Positions 8,485-19,631 of a stretch of DNA of 64,000 nt are shown piece after piece (position 1 is the first letter of the stretch; the number at the start of each line of letters is the position of its first letter). The notes below the pieces were generated by a model, which did not search any database, was not told where the DNA came from, and saw only the letters and a list, made by a program, of their open reading frames with translations. Both the position numbers and the translations under genes were made by a program. The stretch is from positions 310,001-374,000 of the forward strand of contig NZ_JAFBBD010000001.1 in the NCBI RefSeq assembly GCF_016906995.1, given 5' to 3'. This stretch comes from Spongiibacter marinus (GTDB lineage Bacteria > Pseudomonadota > Gammaproteobacteria > Pseudomonadales > Spongiibacteraceae).

Positions 8485-9573
8485 ATGGAACAAGCGATAG
8501 ACGCAGCACAGGGCATTTTACCTACCTGGCTTGGGCTCTGGGTGCCAGCGCTTGTTGCCCTGCTGCTGATCGTCATTGGCTGGCTGATTACCCGCAAGCT
8601 CTTCAGCGTTCAGAAAGAGCACGGCGCCGACATCCGCTACCGCGAGCAGGGCATGCGCCTGGTGTTTCGGCTGCTCGGCCTGGTTGCGCTGATAGCCACC
8701 TTACCCATGGACAGCGAATTACGCGGACAGCTGTTTTCGCTGGTCGGTCTGCTCGCCTCTGCGGCAATCGCGCTGTCGTCAACCTCGGTTATGGGCAACC
8801 TGATGGCGGGTTTTATGCTGCGCACCGTCAACAGCTTCAAAGCGGGCGACTACATAGAGTTTCGCAATGAATTGGGGCGGGTGAGCCAACTCGGCTTATT
8901 GCATGTGGAAATCCAAAACGAAACCAGCGAATTGGTCACCGTACCCAACCTGTTGCTGGTGCAGGAACCCTACAATGTGGTGCGCTCCTCTGGCACCGTG
9001 GTGTCGGCGGACGTATCGCTGGGTTACGACGTTGACCGCCGCGATATTGAGGCCGCACTGTTAAGTGCCCTCAATAAAGCCGAGCTGGAAAACGGCTTTG
9101 TGCAAATTCGCGAACTGGGCGATTTCTCGGTGCTCTACCGCGCCAGTGGATGGCTGAAAGAAGCCTCTCTGCTGGTTAGCACGCGCTCCAAATTACGCGG
9201 ACGCATGCTCGATGCACTTCATGATGCCGGTATCGAAATCGTCTCGCCAAACTTTATGAACCAGCGCGTACTCAATGCCGACGAACCTATTATTCCGGTT
9301 AAGCGCCGCTATTACCGTGAGACTCACAACGATGGTCACGCCGAAGAGGTTTTATTTAATAAAGCGGAATTGAGCAGTGCCGTTACCGCACTGGAAAATA
9401 AAATTAACGCACTGAAAACCCAGCTGAAAAACGAGGAAGAGCCCCTGGAAGGCGAGGCCCGGGAAGCGGTGAAAGCCGAACTCGGCGCGCTTACAGAAGA
9501 GCTCGAAGCCGCTCGCCTGCTGGCAAAAAATGAAGCGGAGAAAGATCGCGGCACTGCCAGCGAGGAGGAATAA
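8485..9573 (+). CDS. Small-conductance mechanosensitive channel family protein (MscS-type)
   Basis: A 362-residue inner-membrane protein of the MscS family, which opens under membrane tension to release solutes during hypo-osmotic shock. It has hydrophobic segments near 10-33 and 50-75 and a third pore-type helix rich in Gly, Ala and Ser (about 80-115), then a beta domain beginning FKAGDYIEF and containing VTVPNLLL. The C-terminus (about 300-362) is a highly charged, heptad-like coiled coil (ENKINALKTQLKNEEE). Such a long charged tail is not in E. coli MscS. It ends exactly where the convergent Nudix gene ends. Confidence 0.88.
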   Translation: MEQAIDAAQGILPTWLGLWVPALVALLLIVIGWLITRKLFSVQKEHGADIRYREQGMRLVFRLLGLVALIATLPMDSELRGQLFSLVGLLASAAIALSSTSVMGNLMAGFMLRTVNSFKAGDYIEFRNELGRVSQLGLLHVEIQNETSELVTVPNLLLVQEPYNVVRSSGTVVSADVSLGYDVDRRDIEAALLSALNKAELENGFVQIRELGDFSVLYRASGWLKEASLLVSTRSKLRGRMLDALHDAGIEIVSPNFMNQRVLNADEPIIPVKRRYYRETHNDGHAEEVLFNKAELSSAVTALENKINALKTQLKNEEEPLEGEAREAVKAELGALTEELEAARLLAKNEAEKDRGTASEEE

Positions 9574-10059
9574 TCAGGCGTCGCGACGCTGCTGCGCCAG
9601 CCAGTCATTGATCGCCAGGCCAGTCCCCATATCCCACCCTTTAAGCTGCTCAACAGGAATGATTTTATAGTCGTCCAACTCGTGATTCAGGCGAATCTCT
9701 CCGGCCGCTTTCACATGGTAGGCGATGATCACTTGGTTTTGCTGAGCAAAGGGGTAAACCCCCACTAAATCAGTTTCCAGGGCGTGCAGATTAAGCTCTT
9801 CCATGGTTTCGCGGCGAGCGCACTCCAGAGGGTCTTCGCCCGCCTCAAGAAAGCCCGTAATAATTGAGTAGAAAGCTTTGGGCCATGCCACATTGTGTGC
9901 CAGGACCACGCCGCCGTCCACTTCGACAATCATCGCCACAACGGGCACCGGGTTGTTGAAATGGACGTAGCCGCAGCCCCTGTCCGGGCAGCCACTGCGA
10001 ATTTCGTTGTCCACCAAAACATCGCCCATAGGACTGGCGCACTGCGGGCAGTAATTCAT
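9574..10059 (-). CDS. Nudix hydrolase with N-terminal zinc ribbon
   Basis: A 161-residue Nudix hydrolase. An N-terminal zinc ribbon is formed by Cys4, Cys7, Cys24 and Cys29. The Nudix box follows at about 68-89, with Gly68, Glu74, Arg82-Glu83 and Glu86-Glu87 in the required spacing. The family cleaves nucleoside diphosphates linked to another moiety, such as NADH, ADP-ribose or NDP-sugars; the exact substrate is not visible. The zinc ribbon resembles that of NudC-type NADH pyrophosphatases, but the protein is shorter. Convergent with mscS. Confidence 0.9.
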   Translation of the reverse strand: MNYCPQCASPMGDVLVDNEIRSGCPDRGCGYVHFNNPVPVVAMIVEVDGGVVLAHNVAWPKAFYSIITGFLEAGEDPLECARRETMEELNLHALETDLVGVYPFAQQNQVIIAYHVKAAGEIRLNHELDDYKIIPVEQLKGWDMGTGLAINDWLAQQRRDA

Positions 10060-10124
10060 GGTTTTTTCCTTAAACGATGGGGCGGGGTGAAAGCCCCGAC
10101 GCCACGATAATTATTCACGATAAA

Positions 10125-11303
10125 CTATTTAGGTAGCGCACGGCGCAGTAGGAAATAACCCAACACACCGGACATCAACGAGCCGACAATAATCCCCAAG
10201 CGTTCGTCAAACAGTTGGTTTACCCCGGTCTCCTCGAAGGCGAGCGACCCGATAAATAAACTCATGGTAAAGCCGATACCGCACAGTGCTGCCGTACCGT
10301 ACAAGCTCATGGTATTCATACCTGAGGGCATCTCGGCCAAACGCAGTTTTATGGCCAGGTAGCACAACCCGAATATACCTATCTGCTTACCCAGGAATAA
10401 GCCTGCGGCAATACCCATTGGCACGCCGTGCATCAATTGCTCAACGCCCACACCGCTTAGATTGATACCGGCATTGGCAAAGGCGAACACCGGTAGCACA
10501 AAAAACGCCACCACCGAGTGCAGGTCGTGCTCCAGACTTTTTAATGGCGATGGATTATCCGGGTCGTTACTGCGCAGGGGAATGAACATCGCCATCACTA
10601 CCCCGGCCAGGGTGGCGTGCACCCCCGACTTCAACAAAGCCACCCACATAATGGTACCAAGCAGTATGTATGGACTGTTGGCACTCACGCCGCGGCGATT
10701 GAGAACAATTAATGCGGGAATACAGCTAGCGGCAATCACCAGCGCCGCAATGGAAATATTGGCGGTATAAAACACCGCGATGATAACAATCGCCCCGATA
10801 TCATCAAAAATTGCCAGCGAGGTTAGAAAGATCTTTAAGCTCACCGGCACCCGTGAGCCCAGCAGGCTTAAGACGCCCAGCGCGAAAGCAATGTCTGTTG
10901 CGGCGGGGATCGCCCACCCCTGCATGGCAACAGGGTTTCCAGCATTAAAATAGGTATAAAACAGCGCCGGTACCGCCATACCACCGACGGCCCCGATACC
11001 CGGCAATATAATATTGCGGGGGTCAGACAACTCGCCCTCAACAAGTTCGCGCTTTAACTCCAAACCCACCAGGAAAAAGAACACAGCCATCAGGCCGTCG
11101 TTAATCCACAATAACAGCGGTTTGGCTATTTCCAGCGCGCCGACGCGGACTTCTACGGGTGTGGTAAGGAGTAATTCGTAATAGGGGGAGAGGGCTGTGT
11201 TGGCAAAGATGATTGCCAACAAGGCAGAAAACATGAGTAGCAATCCGCCGGAGGACTCTTGTTTAAAGAAATTAACGATAAATGAACCGTTGGTATTCGC
11301 CAT
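10125..11303 (-). CDS. nhaA: Na+/H+ antiporter NhaA
   Basis: NhaA exports sodium in exchange for protons across the inner membrane, supporting pH and salt homeostasis. From the ATG at 11303 the protein has 392 residues, near the E. coli length. The ion-binding aspartates are present as Asp137 in [13 protein letters not shown] and the pair Asp167-Asp168 in AIFDDIGAI. About a dozen hydrophobic segments are visible. The start at 11303 is preceded by AGAAGGAGAC; an upstream extension to 11360 is unlikely. Sodium export fits the marine salt-adapted character of the window (ectoine genes, sodium symporter). Confidence 0.96.
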   Translation of the reverse strand: MANTNGSFIVNFFKQESSGGLLLMFSALLAIIFANTALSPYYELLLTTPVEVRVGALEIAKPLLLWINDGLMAVFFFLVGLELKRELVEGELSDPRNIILPGIGAVGGMAVPALFYTYFNAGNPVAMQGWAIPAATDIAFALGVLSLLGSRVPVSLKIFLTSLAIFDDIGAIVIIAVFYTANISIAALVIAASCIPALIVLNRRGVSANSPYILLGTIMWVALLKSGVHATLAGVVMAMFIPLRSNDPDNPSPLKSLEHDLHSVVAFFVLPVFAFANAGINLSGVGVEQLMHGVPMGIAAGLFLGKQIGIFGLCYLAIKLRLAEMPSGMNTMSLYGTAALCGIGFTMSLFIGSLAFEETGVNQLFDERLGIIVGSLMSGVLGYFLLRRALPK

Positions 11304-11513
11304 AAGTCTCCTTCTGAAAGGGCGTAGTCGCGGAGTGTTGACACCCCATAAACAAAACACTCGACGCTAATATTGCATCAGCCGTCGCCCGCTGTCAGCA
11401 AAAACCGGCACTCGCCCCCAGCGAACACTCAGCGACATCGCACCAAGCCGTCATGGATTGCTATGTGCCGGGAAAGGCGATTTTCGACGAAAATTGACTG
11501 TGTAGATGACCGA

Positions 11514-12665
11514 CTAGCCCTCAAGGAATTCACTGAGGATGCTATCGATAAAGGCGAAGCCGCGCTCGCTACAGGCGATACGCTGAGGATCGTCAATTAA
11601 CAGGCCGCGAGCCTGCAGGCGCTCGAGGGTCGGCGCAATAGCCGCAAGAGGCAGGCCGGTGCGCTGTGAGTAAAGCGCACTCTCAACACCCCCGCGCAGG
11701 CGCAGTGCATTCATCATAAACTCAAACGGCAAGTCCGCATCGATAACGCCTTGCGATTGACTGGTTCGCGACGGAGAGCGGCTCAAATAGTCCTCTGGCT
11801 TGCGGGTTTTTTGGTAGCGTCGCACGCCGCTAGCCAAAGTCACTTTGCCGTGAGCACCAGCGCCCAGCGCCAAATAGTCGCCAAAGCGCCAATAGTTTAG
11901 ATTGTGGCGAGCGCGGCGACCGTCGCGGGCGAAGGCCGACACTTCATAGCGCGTCAGGCCAGCGTCTGACAGCAGCGCAAAGCCAGCTCGCTGCATGGTC
12001 ATTAATGCGCTCTCTTGGGGTAGCTCGGGCGGGCGCTTGTAGAATTCTGTATTCGCCTCGATGGTGAGCTGATACCAGCTGATATGTGGCGCGCCGCTGT
12101 CGATCGCGATGCGCAGATCATTGAGTGCATCGGCTTCAGTCTGGTCACTTAGCCCGTGCATCAGATCAATATTGAAGTTGTCGTAACCCGCGTCGCGCGC
12201 GCTGGCAATGGCCGCCAGGGCGTCGCCGGCGCTGTGAATGCGGCCGAGCTTTTCCAGCTGCTCGGCATCAAAACTTTGCACCCCAATCGACAAGCGGTTG
12301 ATACCCAGCTCGCGATAGGCGGCAAAGCGACCCTGCTCAAGCGTGCCGGGGTTCGCTTCAAGGGTAATTTCAATATCGCGGGAGAATCTCAGGCGCTGGC
12401 GCAGGCCCTCAAAGAGTTGCGCATACGCGTTGGCCGAGAATAGACTGGGCGTACCGCCGCCGATAAAGATAGAGGCCAACTCACGGCCCTGAATGTAGTC
12501 GAGGTCTTGATCGAGGTCTTCGAGCATGGCGGCAATGTATGCCGCCTCCGGCAGGTCGCCACGCTGGGCGTGGGAGTTAAAGTCGCAGTAGGGGCACTTC
12601 CGCACACACCAGGGAATATGAATATACAGCGACAGAGGCGGCAGCTGCGCCCCGACGCTACTCAT
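11514..12665 (-). CDS. hemW: Radical SAM heme chaperone HemW
   Basis: HemW is a radical SAM protein related to oxygen-independent coproporphyrinogen oxidase that acts in heme delivery rather than as the oxidase itself. From the ATG at 12665 the protein has 383 residues, with the cluster motif CVRKCPYC (Cys20, Cys24, Cys27) and FIGGGTPS shortly after. The fourth cysteine of true HemN (CxxxCxxCxC) is replaced by Phe (CDF), as in HemW. The ATG overlaps the TGA of ubiD by 4 bp (ATGA), so the two are probably translationally coupled. An upstream in-frame ATG at 12686 lies inside ubiD and is less likely. Confidence 0.93.
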   Translation of the reverse strand: MSSVGAQLPPLSLYIHIPWCVRKCPYCDFNSHAQRGDLPEAAYIAAMLEDLDQDLDYIQGRELASIFIGGGTPSLFSANAYAQLFEGLRQRLRFSRDIEITLEANPGTLEQGRFAAYRELGINRLSIGVQSFDAEQLEKLGRIHSAGDALAAIASARDAGYDNFNIDLMHGLSDQTEADALNDLRIAIDSGAPHISWYQLTIEANTEFYKRPPELPQESALMTMQRAGFALLSDAGLTRYEVSAFARDGRRARHNLNYWRFGDYLALGAGAHGKVTLASGVRRYQKTRKPEDYLSRSPSRTSQSQGVIDADLPFEFMMNALRLRGGVESALYSQRTGLPLAAIAPTLERLQARGLLIDDPQRIACSERGFAFIDSILSEFLEG

Positions 12666-14128
12666 TCCAGGCCCAGCTCCGACCAAATATCGTCGACTTT
12701 CTTCACCACGTCGGGGTCCTTAACAATTGGTCGACCCCACTCCCTGTCAGTTTCGCCCTGCCATTTATTCGTGGCGTCCATACCCATTTTAGAGCCGAGG
12801 CCAGAGACCGGCGAGGCGAAATCCAGATAGTCGATCGGTGTATGCTCTACCATCACCGTATCGCGCTGTGGATCCATGCGGGTGGTGATCGCCCAAATCA
12901 CATCGTTCCAGTCACGGGCGTTGACATCGTCATCGCAGACAATGACAAACTTGGTGTACATAAACTGGCGCAGGAACGACCAAACACCAAACATCACGCG
13001 CTTGGCGTGTCCCGGATACTGCTTTTTAATCGTGACCACCGCCATGCGATAGGAGCAGCCCTCCGGCGGCAGATAGAAATCGACAATTTCCGGGAACTGC
13101 CGGCGCAGCAAGGGCACCAATACCTCGTTCAAGGCGACACCCAGCACCGCTGGTTCATCAGGCGGGCGCCCGGTGTAGGTGCTGTGATAAATCGGGTTTT
13201 CACGGTGGCTAATATGCGTCACGGTGAACACAGGGAAGCGGTCGACTTCGTTGTAATAACCGGTGTGATCGCCATAGGGGCCTTCGTCGGCCATCTCTTC
13301 CGGGTCGATGTAACCTTCGAGGATAAACTCACAATTGGCGGGCACCTGCAGGTCGTTGCTGAGGCTCTTCACCAACTCGGTTTTTTCACCGCGCAGCAAA
13401 CCGGCAAAGGCGTATTCGCTGAGTGTGTCGGGCACCGGCGTCACCGCGCCAAGGGTCGTCGCGGGGTCGGCCCCCAGCGCAACAGAAACGGGAAAACGCT
13501 CACCCGGGTGCTGCTGTTTGAACTCCTGAAAATCCAGTGCGCCGCCGCGGTGAGATAACCAACGCATAATCAGCTTGTTTTTGCCGATCACCTGCATGCG
13601 ATAAATGCCCAGATTTTGTCGCTCTTTGTTGGGACCGCGGGTAATGACCAGCGGCCAGGTAATCAGCGGCGCGGCGTCTTCCGGCCAGCAGGTTTGAATA
13701 GGCAGCAAGTGTAAGTTGACGGCGTCGCCCTGAATCACCTTTTGCTGGCACACCGCCTTGGACACCATCTTCGGGCCCATATTGAGCACTTGCTTGAAGA
13801 TCGGCAGCTTACTCCAGGCATCGCGCAGACCTTTCGGGGGATCAGGCTGGCGTAAAAATGCCAACAGCTCGCCCACCTCTTGCAGCGCCTCGATATCTTT
13901 TTGGCCCATCCCCATGGCCACACGCTTTTCAGTGCCGAATAAATTTGCCAGCACCGGTACGGAGTAACCCTTGGGGTTTTCAAACAGCAATGCCGGTCCA
14001 CCTGCTCGCAATACGCGGTCGCAGATTTCGGTCATTTCAAGGTTGGGGTCTACAGGATAGCTAATACGCTTCAACTCGCCTTGCTGCTCAAGGTAGTTGA
14101 GAAAATCGCGGAGGTCTTTGTGCTTCAT
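12662..14128 (-). CDS. ubiD: 4-hydroxy-3-polyprenylbenzoate decarboxylase
   Basis: UbiD is the prenylated-FMN-dependent decarboxylase of ubiquinone synthesis. The 488-residue length matches E. coli UbiD. Visible family patterns include [19 protein letters not shown] at the start, the [13 protein letters not shown] loop (about residue 280) and [16 protein letters not shown]. The cofactor enzyme UbiX is not in the window. The gene lies 76 bp behind rho, separated by a perfect 14-bp hairpin, and overlaps hemW by 4 bp. Confidence 0.97.
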   Translation of the reverse strand: MKHKDLRDFLNYLEQQGELKRISYPVDPNLEMTEICDRVLRAGGPALLFENPKGYSVPVLANLFGTEKRVAMGMGQKDIEALQEVGELLAFLRQPDPPKGLRDAWSKLPIFKQVLNMGPKMVSKAVCQQKVIQGDAVNLHLLPIQTCWPEDAAPLITWPLVITRGPNKERQNLGIYRMQVIGKNKLIMRWLSHRGGALDFQEFKQQHPGERFPVSVALGADPATTLGAVTPVPDTLSEYAFAGLLRGEKTELVKSLSNDLQVPANCEFILEGYIDPEEMADEGPYGDHTGYYNEVDRFPVFTVTHISHRENPIYHSTYTGRPPDEPAVLGVALNEVLVPLLRRQFPEIVDFYLPPEGCSYRMAVVTIKKQYPGHAKRVMFGVWSFLRQFMYTKFVIVCDDDVNARDWNDVIWAITTRMDPQRDTVMVEHTPIDYLDFASPVSGLGSKMGMDATNKWQGETDREWGRPIVKDPDVVKKVDDIWSELGLE

Positions 14129-14164
14129 AATCCGGTGTCCGATATCCGGCGCCCGGCGGGCGGG

Positions 14165-14197
14165 GTCGGGGTTTCGCCACTGCGGCGAAACCCCGAC
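14165..14197 (-). terminator. Long perfect hairpin between rho and ubiD
   Basis: GTCGGGGTTTCGCC (14165-14178) is followed by ACTGC and the exact reverse complement (14184-14197), a 14-bp stem. There is no T run after it on either strand, so it may be a processing or partial termination hairpin behind rho and not a standard intrinsic terminator. Confidence 0.5.
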
Positions 14198-14204
14198 AGC
14201 GGCC

Positions 14205-15473
<1,269 letters not shown>

Positions 15474-15649
15474 AGGTTTTGGGTTGTTGGCTTCGATTTG
15501 ATAAGGCTTGGACGATACGCAGGAACGGCAAAGTCGCGGCCGGCGCGTGCTCGACGTATTAAGCAGATATGAAAAAAATTAAGGTGTTATTTTTGAATAT
15601 TTTGGGGATTGGTCGAACTCTATCACCGAATGGCAGGTCCGTAAAGCAG

Positions 15650-15680
15650 AAAAGAAAAGGCCCCGCGTTAGGCGAGGCCC
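15650..15680 (-). terminator. Intrinsic terminator of trxA
   Basis: On the minus strand GGCCTCGCC pairs with GGCGGGGCC-like bases around a 4-nt loop (stem 15659-15679, one mismatch), followed by TTTTCTTTT. It lies 7 bp after the trxA stop codon. Confidence 0.8.
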
Positions 15681-15686
15681 TTGCTA

Positions 15687-16013
15687 TTACAGTGCGCTGT
15701 CAACGAAGTCGCACAGCTGCGACTTGGACAAGGCGCCTACTTTGGTGGCTTCAGCATTACCGCCTTTGAAGATCATTAGCGTTGGAATGCCACGAACACT
15801 GAATTTGGCAGGGGTTTCTGAATTGGCGTCAACGTCGATCTTGCAGATCTTGATCTTGCCAGCGTAATCGCCAGAGATCTCATCAAGGACCGGCGCGATC
15901 ATTTTACAGGGGCCACACCACTCCGCCCAGAAGTCTACCAGTACTGGCAGATCGGACTTCAGCACTTCTTCTTCAAAGCTGCTGTCGGTGACGTGAACGA
16001 TGTTGTCGCTCAT
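15687..16013 (-). CDS. trxA: Thioredoxin 1
   Basis: A 108-residue cytoplasmic thioredoxin that reduces disulfides in proteins such as ribonucleotide reductase. The active site WCGPC is at 32-36 and the cis-proline is in RGIPTLMIF. Length and the position next to rho match the gammaproteobacterial trxA-rho arrangement. Divergent from waaA. Confidence 0.97.
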   Translation of the reverse strand: MSDNIVHVTDSSFEEEVLKSDLPVLVDFWAEWCGPCKMIAPVLDEISGDYAGKIKICKIDVDANSETPAKFSVRGIPTLMIFKGGNAEATKVGALSKSQLCDFVDSAL

Positions 16014-16165
16014 CTTGGTTCTCCAAGTTGATATCGTGATAACGGAATCGCGGATGATAACACAGCTCTAGACGCGATGTGAAAGCCATCAACATCGGCC
16101 TGCGCTGGCCAGCGTCGCCAGCGACCGCTATGCTAGCCGCCGTATCACTGACTAAGCTTAACGCC

Positions 16166-17434
16166 ATGCCGCGCCTACTCTACAGCCTGTTCTTCTACCT
16201 GATTTTACCACTGGTCCTGTTGCGGCTAGGCTACCGAGCACTGCGCGCGCCCGACTACCGCCGCCGCATCGGCGAGCGCTTTGGCTTTGTCTCAGTGCCC
16301 GAGCAAACAGGGGGGCTGTGGGTACACGCGGTTTCCGTTGGCGAAAGCATCGCTGCTGCGCCGCTGATACAACATATGCTGGACCGACACCCAGAACTGC
16401 CCATTGTCGTCACCTGCATGACACCCACCGGCTCCAGCCGGATTCGCGCCATGTTTGGCCAACAGGTGCACCATGTCTACGCCCCCTACGACCTGCCTGG
16501 TGCCGTAGCCCGCTTCCTGCGCCGCACCCAGCCGCGCGCGGCGGTCATTATGGAAACCGAGATCTGGCCAAATATGGTGCAAATGACAGCGAAGCGCGGC
16601 ATTCCTGTTGTGCTCGCTAACGCCCGTCTTTCCGCGCGCTCAGCCAGAGGCTACCAACGCCTATCCGGACTGAGCCGGCCGGTGATAAAAGCCTTTAGCC
16701 GGATCGTCGCCCAGGGCCAGGACGACGCCGAACGCTTTCTGAGCATTGGCGCCCACGCCGATCAACTGCGCGTTTCCGGCAGCATAAAGTTTGATGTCGC
16801 CATTCCCGATACCCTGCGCCAACACGCGCGGCAGACGCGTGAGCAATTTGGCCAGGACCGTCCCGTGTGGATCGCCGCCAGCACCCACGACGGCGAAGAC
16901 AGCATATTACTGGACGCCCACCAGCGCGTACTCAAACAACAACCCGATGCCCTGTTGGTATTGGTGCCCAGGCACCCCGAACGCTTTGACGCCGTCGCCA
17001 AGTTGGTCGCCGCCAAGGGCCTGCCCTGCCGGCGTCGCAGTACCGAGAGCGCTATATCCCCCGACACTCAAGTTCTGCTGGGCGATACCATGGGTGAACT
17101 ACTGCTGCTTTTGGGCACCGCAGATATTGCCTTTATCGGTGGCAGCCTGGTGCCGCGCGGCGGCCACAACAGTTTGGAAGCTGCCGCCTGGGGCTTGCCG
17201 GTACTGGCCGGCCCCAGCGACTTCAACTTTGCACAGATTAGTGAATTATTGCAGACCGCTGGCGGCCTGAGCCTGCTAGACAGTGCCGAAAGCATCGCCG
17301 CTGAACTCATCGCCTTGTTTGCCGACAGCGAGATGAGAGAAACCCGCGGACGCAACGCCCTGGCCGTTGTCGAGGCCAACCGTGGCGCACTGGCAAAACT
17401 GATTGAGGAAGTTGAGGGCGCGCTAACTCGTTAG
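16166..17434 (+). CDS. waaA: 3-deoxy-D-manno-octulosonic acid transferase
   Basis: WaaA (KdtA) adds Kdo sugars to lipid IVA at the inner face of the cytoplasmic membrane. From the ATG at 16166 the protein has 422 residues, the usual size. It has an N-terminal membrane anchor (LLYSLFFYLILPLVLLRLGY), RRRIGERFGF, the WVHAVSVGE motif, METEIWPN, and the C-terminal FIGGSLVPRGGHNSLEAAAWG nucleotide-sugar site. The open frame extends upstream to 16079, but that part looks non-coding. A hairpin overlaps the stop codon. Confidence 0.95.
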   Translation: MPRLLYSLFFYLILPLVLLRLGYRALRAPDYRRRIGERFGFVSVPEQTGGLWVHAVSVGESIAAAPLIQHMLDRHPELPIVVTCMTPTGSSRIRAMFGQQVHHVYAPYDLPGAVARFLRRTQPRAAVIMETEIWPNMVQMTAKRGIPVVLANARLSARSARGYQRLSGLSRPVIKAFSRIVAQGQDDAERFLSIGAHADQLRVSGSIKFDVAIPDTLRQHARQTREQFGQDRPVWIAASTHDGEDSILLDAHQRVLKQQPDALLVLVPRHPERFDAVAKLVAAKGLPCRRRSTESAISPDTQVLLGDTMGELLLLLGTADIAFIGGSLVPRGGHNSLEAAAWGLPVLAGPSDFNFAQISELLQTAGGLSLLDSAESIAAELIALFADSEMRETRGRNALAVVEANRGALAKLIEEVEGALTR

Positions 17435-17443
17435 TGCGCCCTC
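17414..17443. terminator. Hairpin overlapping the waaA stop codon
   Basis: GAGGGCGC (17414-17421) pairs with GCGCCCTC (17436-17443), and CTAAC pairs with GTTAG inside it. The stop codon TAG is in the inner arm. No strong T run follows, so it is a weak or accessory terminator. Confidence 0.45.
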
Positions 17444-17450
17444 CGAAAGG

Positions 17451-17475
17451 GAAAATTACGCGGCGGGAACCGCGT
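17451..17475 (-). terminator. Likely terminator of tolC
   Basis: On the minus strand ACGCGG pairs with CCGCGT around 6 nt (17458-17475), followed by AATTTTC. It lies 15 bp behind the tolC stop codon. Confidence 0.45.
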
Positions 17476-17490
17476 TAGCAGGCGTGGATA

Positions 17491-18927
17491 TCAGCGTTTG
17501 CCATTGCCGTTCAGCAATACTGCATCACCTTCCTGCAGCCACTGATTAAGCCCCTGCACATCCGCCGGGCTTAGAGTGCCGGCGTTCAGCTTGAGCTTGA
17601 GCATATCGACAACGTAGTCGTAGCGGGCGTTACTGTAGTCACGCAGTGCCGCATATAACTTGCGCTGGGCGTCCAATACATCAACCACGTTGCGCGTGCC
17701 GACATCGTAACCGGCTTCGGTCGCATCCAGGGCGCTACGCGCAGAGACAATATTCAGTTTGCGCGCCTTCACGGTTTGCACGGCAGTATTCACCGCAATG
17801 TGCTGGGCGCGCGTGCCGGCAATAACCTGGCGCTGCGTTAGCTGCGCGGTGTACTGCGCCGAATTGTATTGCTCGTAGGCTTGGCGGCGACCCGCACTAA
17901 CGCCACCACCGGTAAACAGCGGCACCGTCAGCGTGACACGCAGGGCCTCAGTTTCATACTCACTGCCTGGCGGCACAGCAAAGGAACTGCTGGGGTTGAA
18001 ACGCCGCGAGCCGTCCAGGTCTTCCTTGGTGTAGCTGAAGCTACCGCTAATCTTTGGCAAGTGCTCGCTCTTTTTCGCACGGGCATTTTCATAGGCGGAA
18101 CCAGACGCCGCCGCTGCCACCTTGAGCTGGTAGTTGTTCTTTAAAGCCATATCGACCCAGGCTGCGCGACTGGCAGGCAGTGGATTATCGATAGGGAAAC
18201 TCTCTTTCAATGACCACAGCTTGCCGTGATCTTTGCCTGTAAGGGTAGTGAGGTTCTCGCGGGCGATCGCCAGTGCGCCCTCAAAACCAAGGCGCTGAGC
18301 CACGGTAGAGTCGTATACCGCGCGCGACTCATGCACGTCGGTAATCGCGATCAGGCCAACATCAAAGCGCTGCTGCGTTTGCTCAAGCTGGCGCTTGGCC
18401 GCGCGCTCTTCTGCACGCGAGGCATCGAGATTTTCCCGCGCCTTTAGCACTTCAAAATACGCTTCGGATACACGCACAATCAGCTCTTGCTGGTCATACG
18501 CCAACTGCGCCTTGGCGCGCTCGGTGACTTTTTGGCCCGCCTTAAAGCTGAACCACGCCGGCAGATCGAAAATGGCCTGGCTCAGGCTCAAGGAGTAATT
18601 TTCCGTTTCCGAGCCGGTATGCACCTTCTGGTCAATAATTGACGTCGATCCACCGCCAAAAGCGCCAGCGGTAAAAGTCGTACTCTTTGACTGCGAGTCG
18701 GTTTCTGTATCCTGATAGTAGGCTTGGCCACTCAGCTGGGGCAGCAGCGCTGAACGACTAAGGTTTTCAGACTCCAGATCAGCGCGGTAGGTCGCCTCTG
18801 CGGCTTTTAACTGCGGATCGTTATTCACCGCAAGCTCGTAGACATCTAGCAATGTGTCGGCATGGGCGCCGGGAATACCCAAAGCCAGTGCAACAGCTGC
18901 ACTGAGAAAGTGACGTTTGGCAATCAT
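17491..18927 (-). CDS. tolC: TolC family outer membrane efflux channel
   Basis: TolC forms the outer-membrane/periplasmic duct used by type I secretion and multidrug efflux. The 478-residue protein has a signal peptide ending AHA (about 1-23), then the repeated TolC organisation with SLSQAIFDLPAWFSF in the first half and VTLTVPLFTGGGVSAGRRQ in the second, and GTRNVVDVLDAQRKLYAA near the end. No inner-membrane partner gene is adjacent. As in E. coli, it is divergent from the yqiB-cpdA-yqiA-parE group. Confidence 0.95.
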   Translation of the reverse strand: MIAKRHFLSAAVALALGIPGAHADTLLDVYELAVNNDPQLKAAEATYRADLESENLSRSALLPQLSGQAYYQDTETDSQSKSTTFTAGAFGGGSTSIIDQKVHTGSETENYSLSLSQAIFDLPAWFSFKAGQKVTERAKAQLAYDQQELIVRVSEAYFEVLKARENLDASRAEERAAKRQLEQTQQRFDVGLIAITDVHESRAVYDSTVAQRLGFEGALAIARENLTTLTGKDHGKLWSLKESFPIDNPLPASRAAWVDMALKNNYQLKVAAAASGSAYENARAKKSEHLPKISGSFSYTKEDLDGSRRFNPSSSFAVPPGSEYETEALRVTLTVPLFTGGGVSAGRRQAYEQYNSAQYTAQLTQRQVIAGTRAQHIAVNTAVQTVKARKLNIVSARSALDATEAGYDVGTRNVVDVLDAQRKLYAALRDYSNARYDYVVDMLKLKLNAGTLSPADVQGLNQWLQEGDAVLLNGNGKR

Positions 18928-19047
18928 AGAGTTAACCTGTTCTGCTAACGGAGGGGCTGCGTCAGGCCCGCAGTGTATCAGACTCGTCCTATGCGAGAAT
19001 GATTATTAAAAAATCTTATTGAATTAGAACGCAAATTCGGGAGCCTT

Positions 19048-19509
19048 GTGAAGACGCCGAACTACCAAGTTGACCTCAACGCGCATCTCGCCGACTGTGA
19101 GATGAATTATCTGCGTTTGCAGAAGTTACTGCCCGACGCCCTTCAGGCCGGTGACGAGCTCTGCATTGGGGTAGGCAATCACGCGCTGAATATTCGTGTG
19201 CGCGAGTGCGCGCCGTACACCAGCTTTCTCGACTTGCGGCTGGCCCAGGCAAAAACACAAGCCTGGGCCGCTATGTGCTTGCAGGTGCGCATCTATCACG
19301 ACGCAAAGCTTGCCGAAGTCAGCGGCGCCGAGCAGGTCTATGCCCTGCGGCAACGCTACGACTACCCGAATAATAAAATGTTCCAACGCGACGAAAAGGC
19401 CCAGCTAAACCGCTTTCTTGGCGAATGGCTAAGCCAGTGCTTGCGGCACGGTCACCGGCACGACAGCACCGTATTAGAAAAGGTCAGCGCGACCGGCACA
19501 CAATTTTAG
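19048..19509 (+). CDS. yqiB: DUF1249 family protein (YqiB-like)
   Basis: A 153-residue cytoplasmic protein of the DUF1249 family, function unknown. It starts YQVDLNAHLADCEMNYLRL and has YDYPNNKMFQRDEKAQLNRFLGEWLSQCL near the end, both typical of YqiB. The start is GTG with GGGAG upstream. The order yqiB-cpdA-yqiA-parE with tolC divergent is the same as in E. coli, except that nudF is absent here. Confidence 0.9.
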   Translation: MKTPNYQVDLNAHLADCEMNYLRLQKLLPDALQAGDELCIGVGNHALNIRVRECAPYTSFLDLRLAQAKTQAWAAMCLQVRIYHDAKLAEVSGAEQVYALRQRYDYPNNKMFQRDEKAQLNRFLGEWLSQCLRHGHRHDSTVLEKVSATGTQF

Positions 19510-19631
19510 CAGCGAGACTGCAGTCGCAAATCACACATTTATTGTCGTGGGGCAACGCCCTCTGATGGACTGCGTCTGGATTTGTGGCAACCCATACCGT
19601 ATAAAAGCCGAAGATATTAACGAGGCTTACT

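Noticed and set aside
11304-11600. Possible small gene between nhaA and hemW
   Set aside because: A plus-strand frame (11373-11600) overlaps the 3' end of hemW and has no ribosome site or homology.
12842-13558. 238-residue open frame opposite ubiD
   Set aside because: Shadow of the conserved ubiD gene with no recognisable domain.
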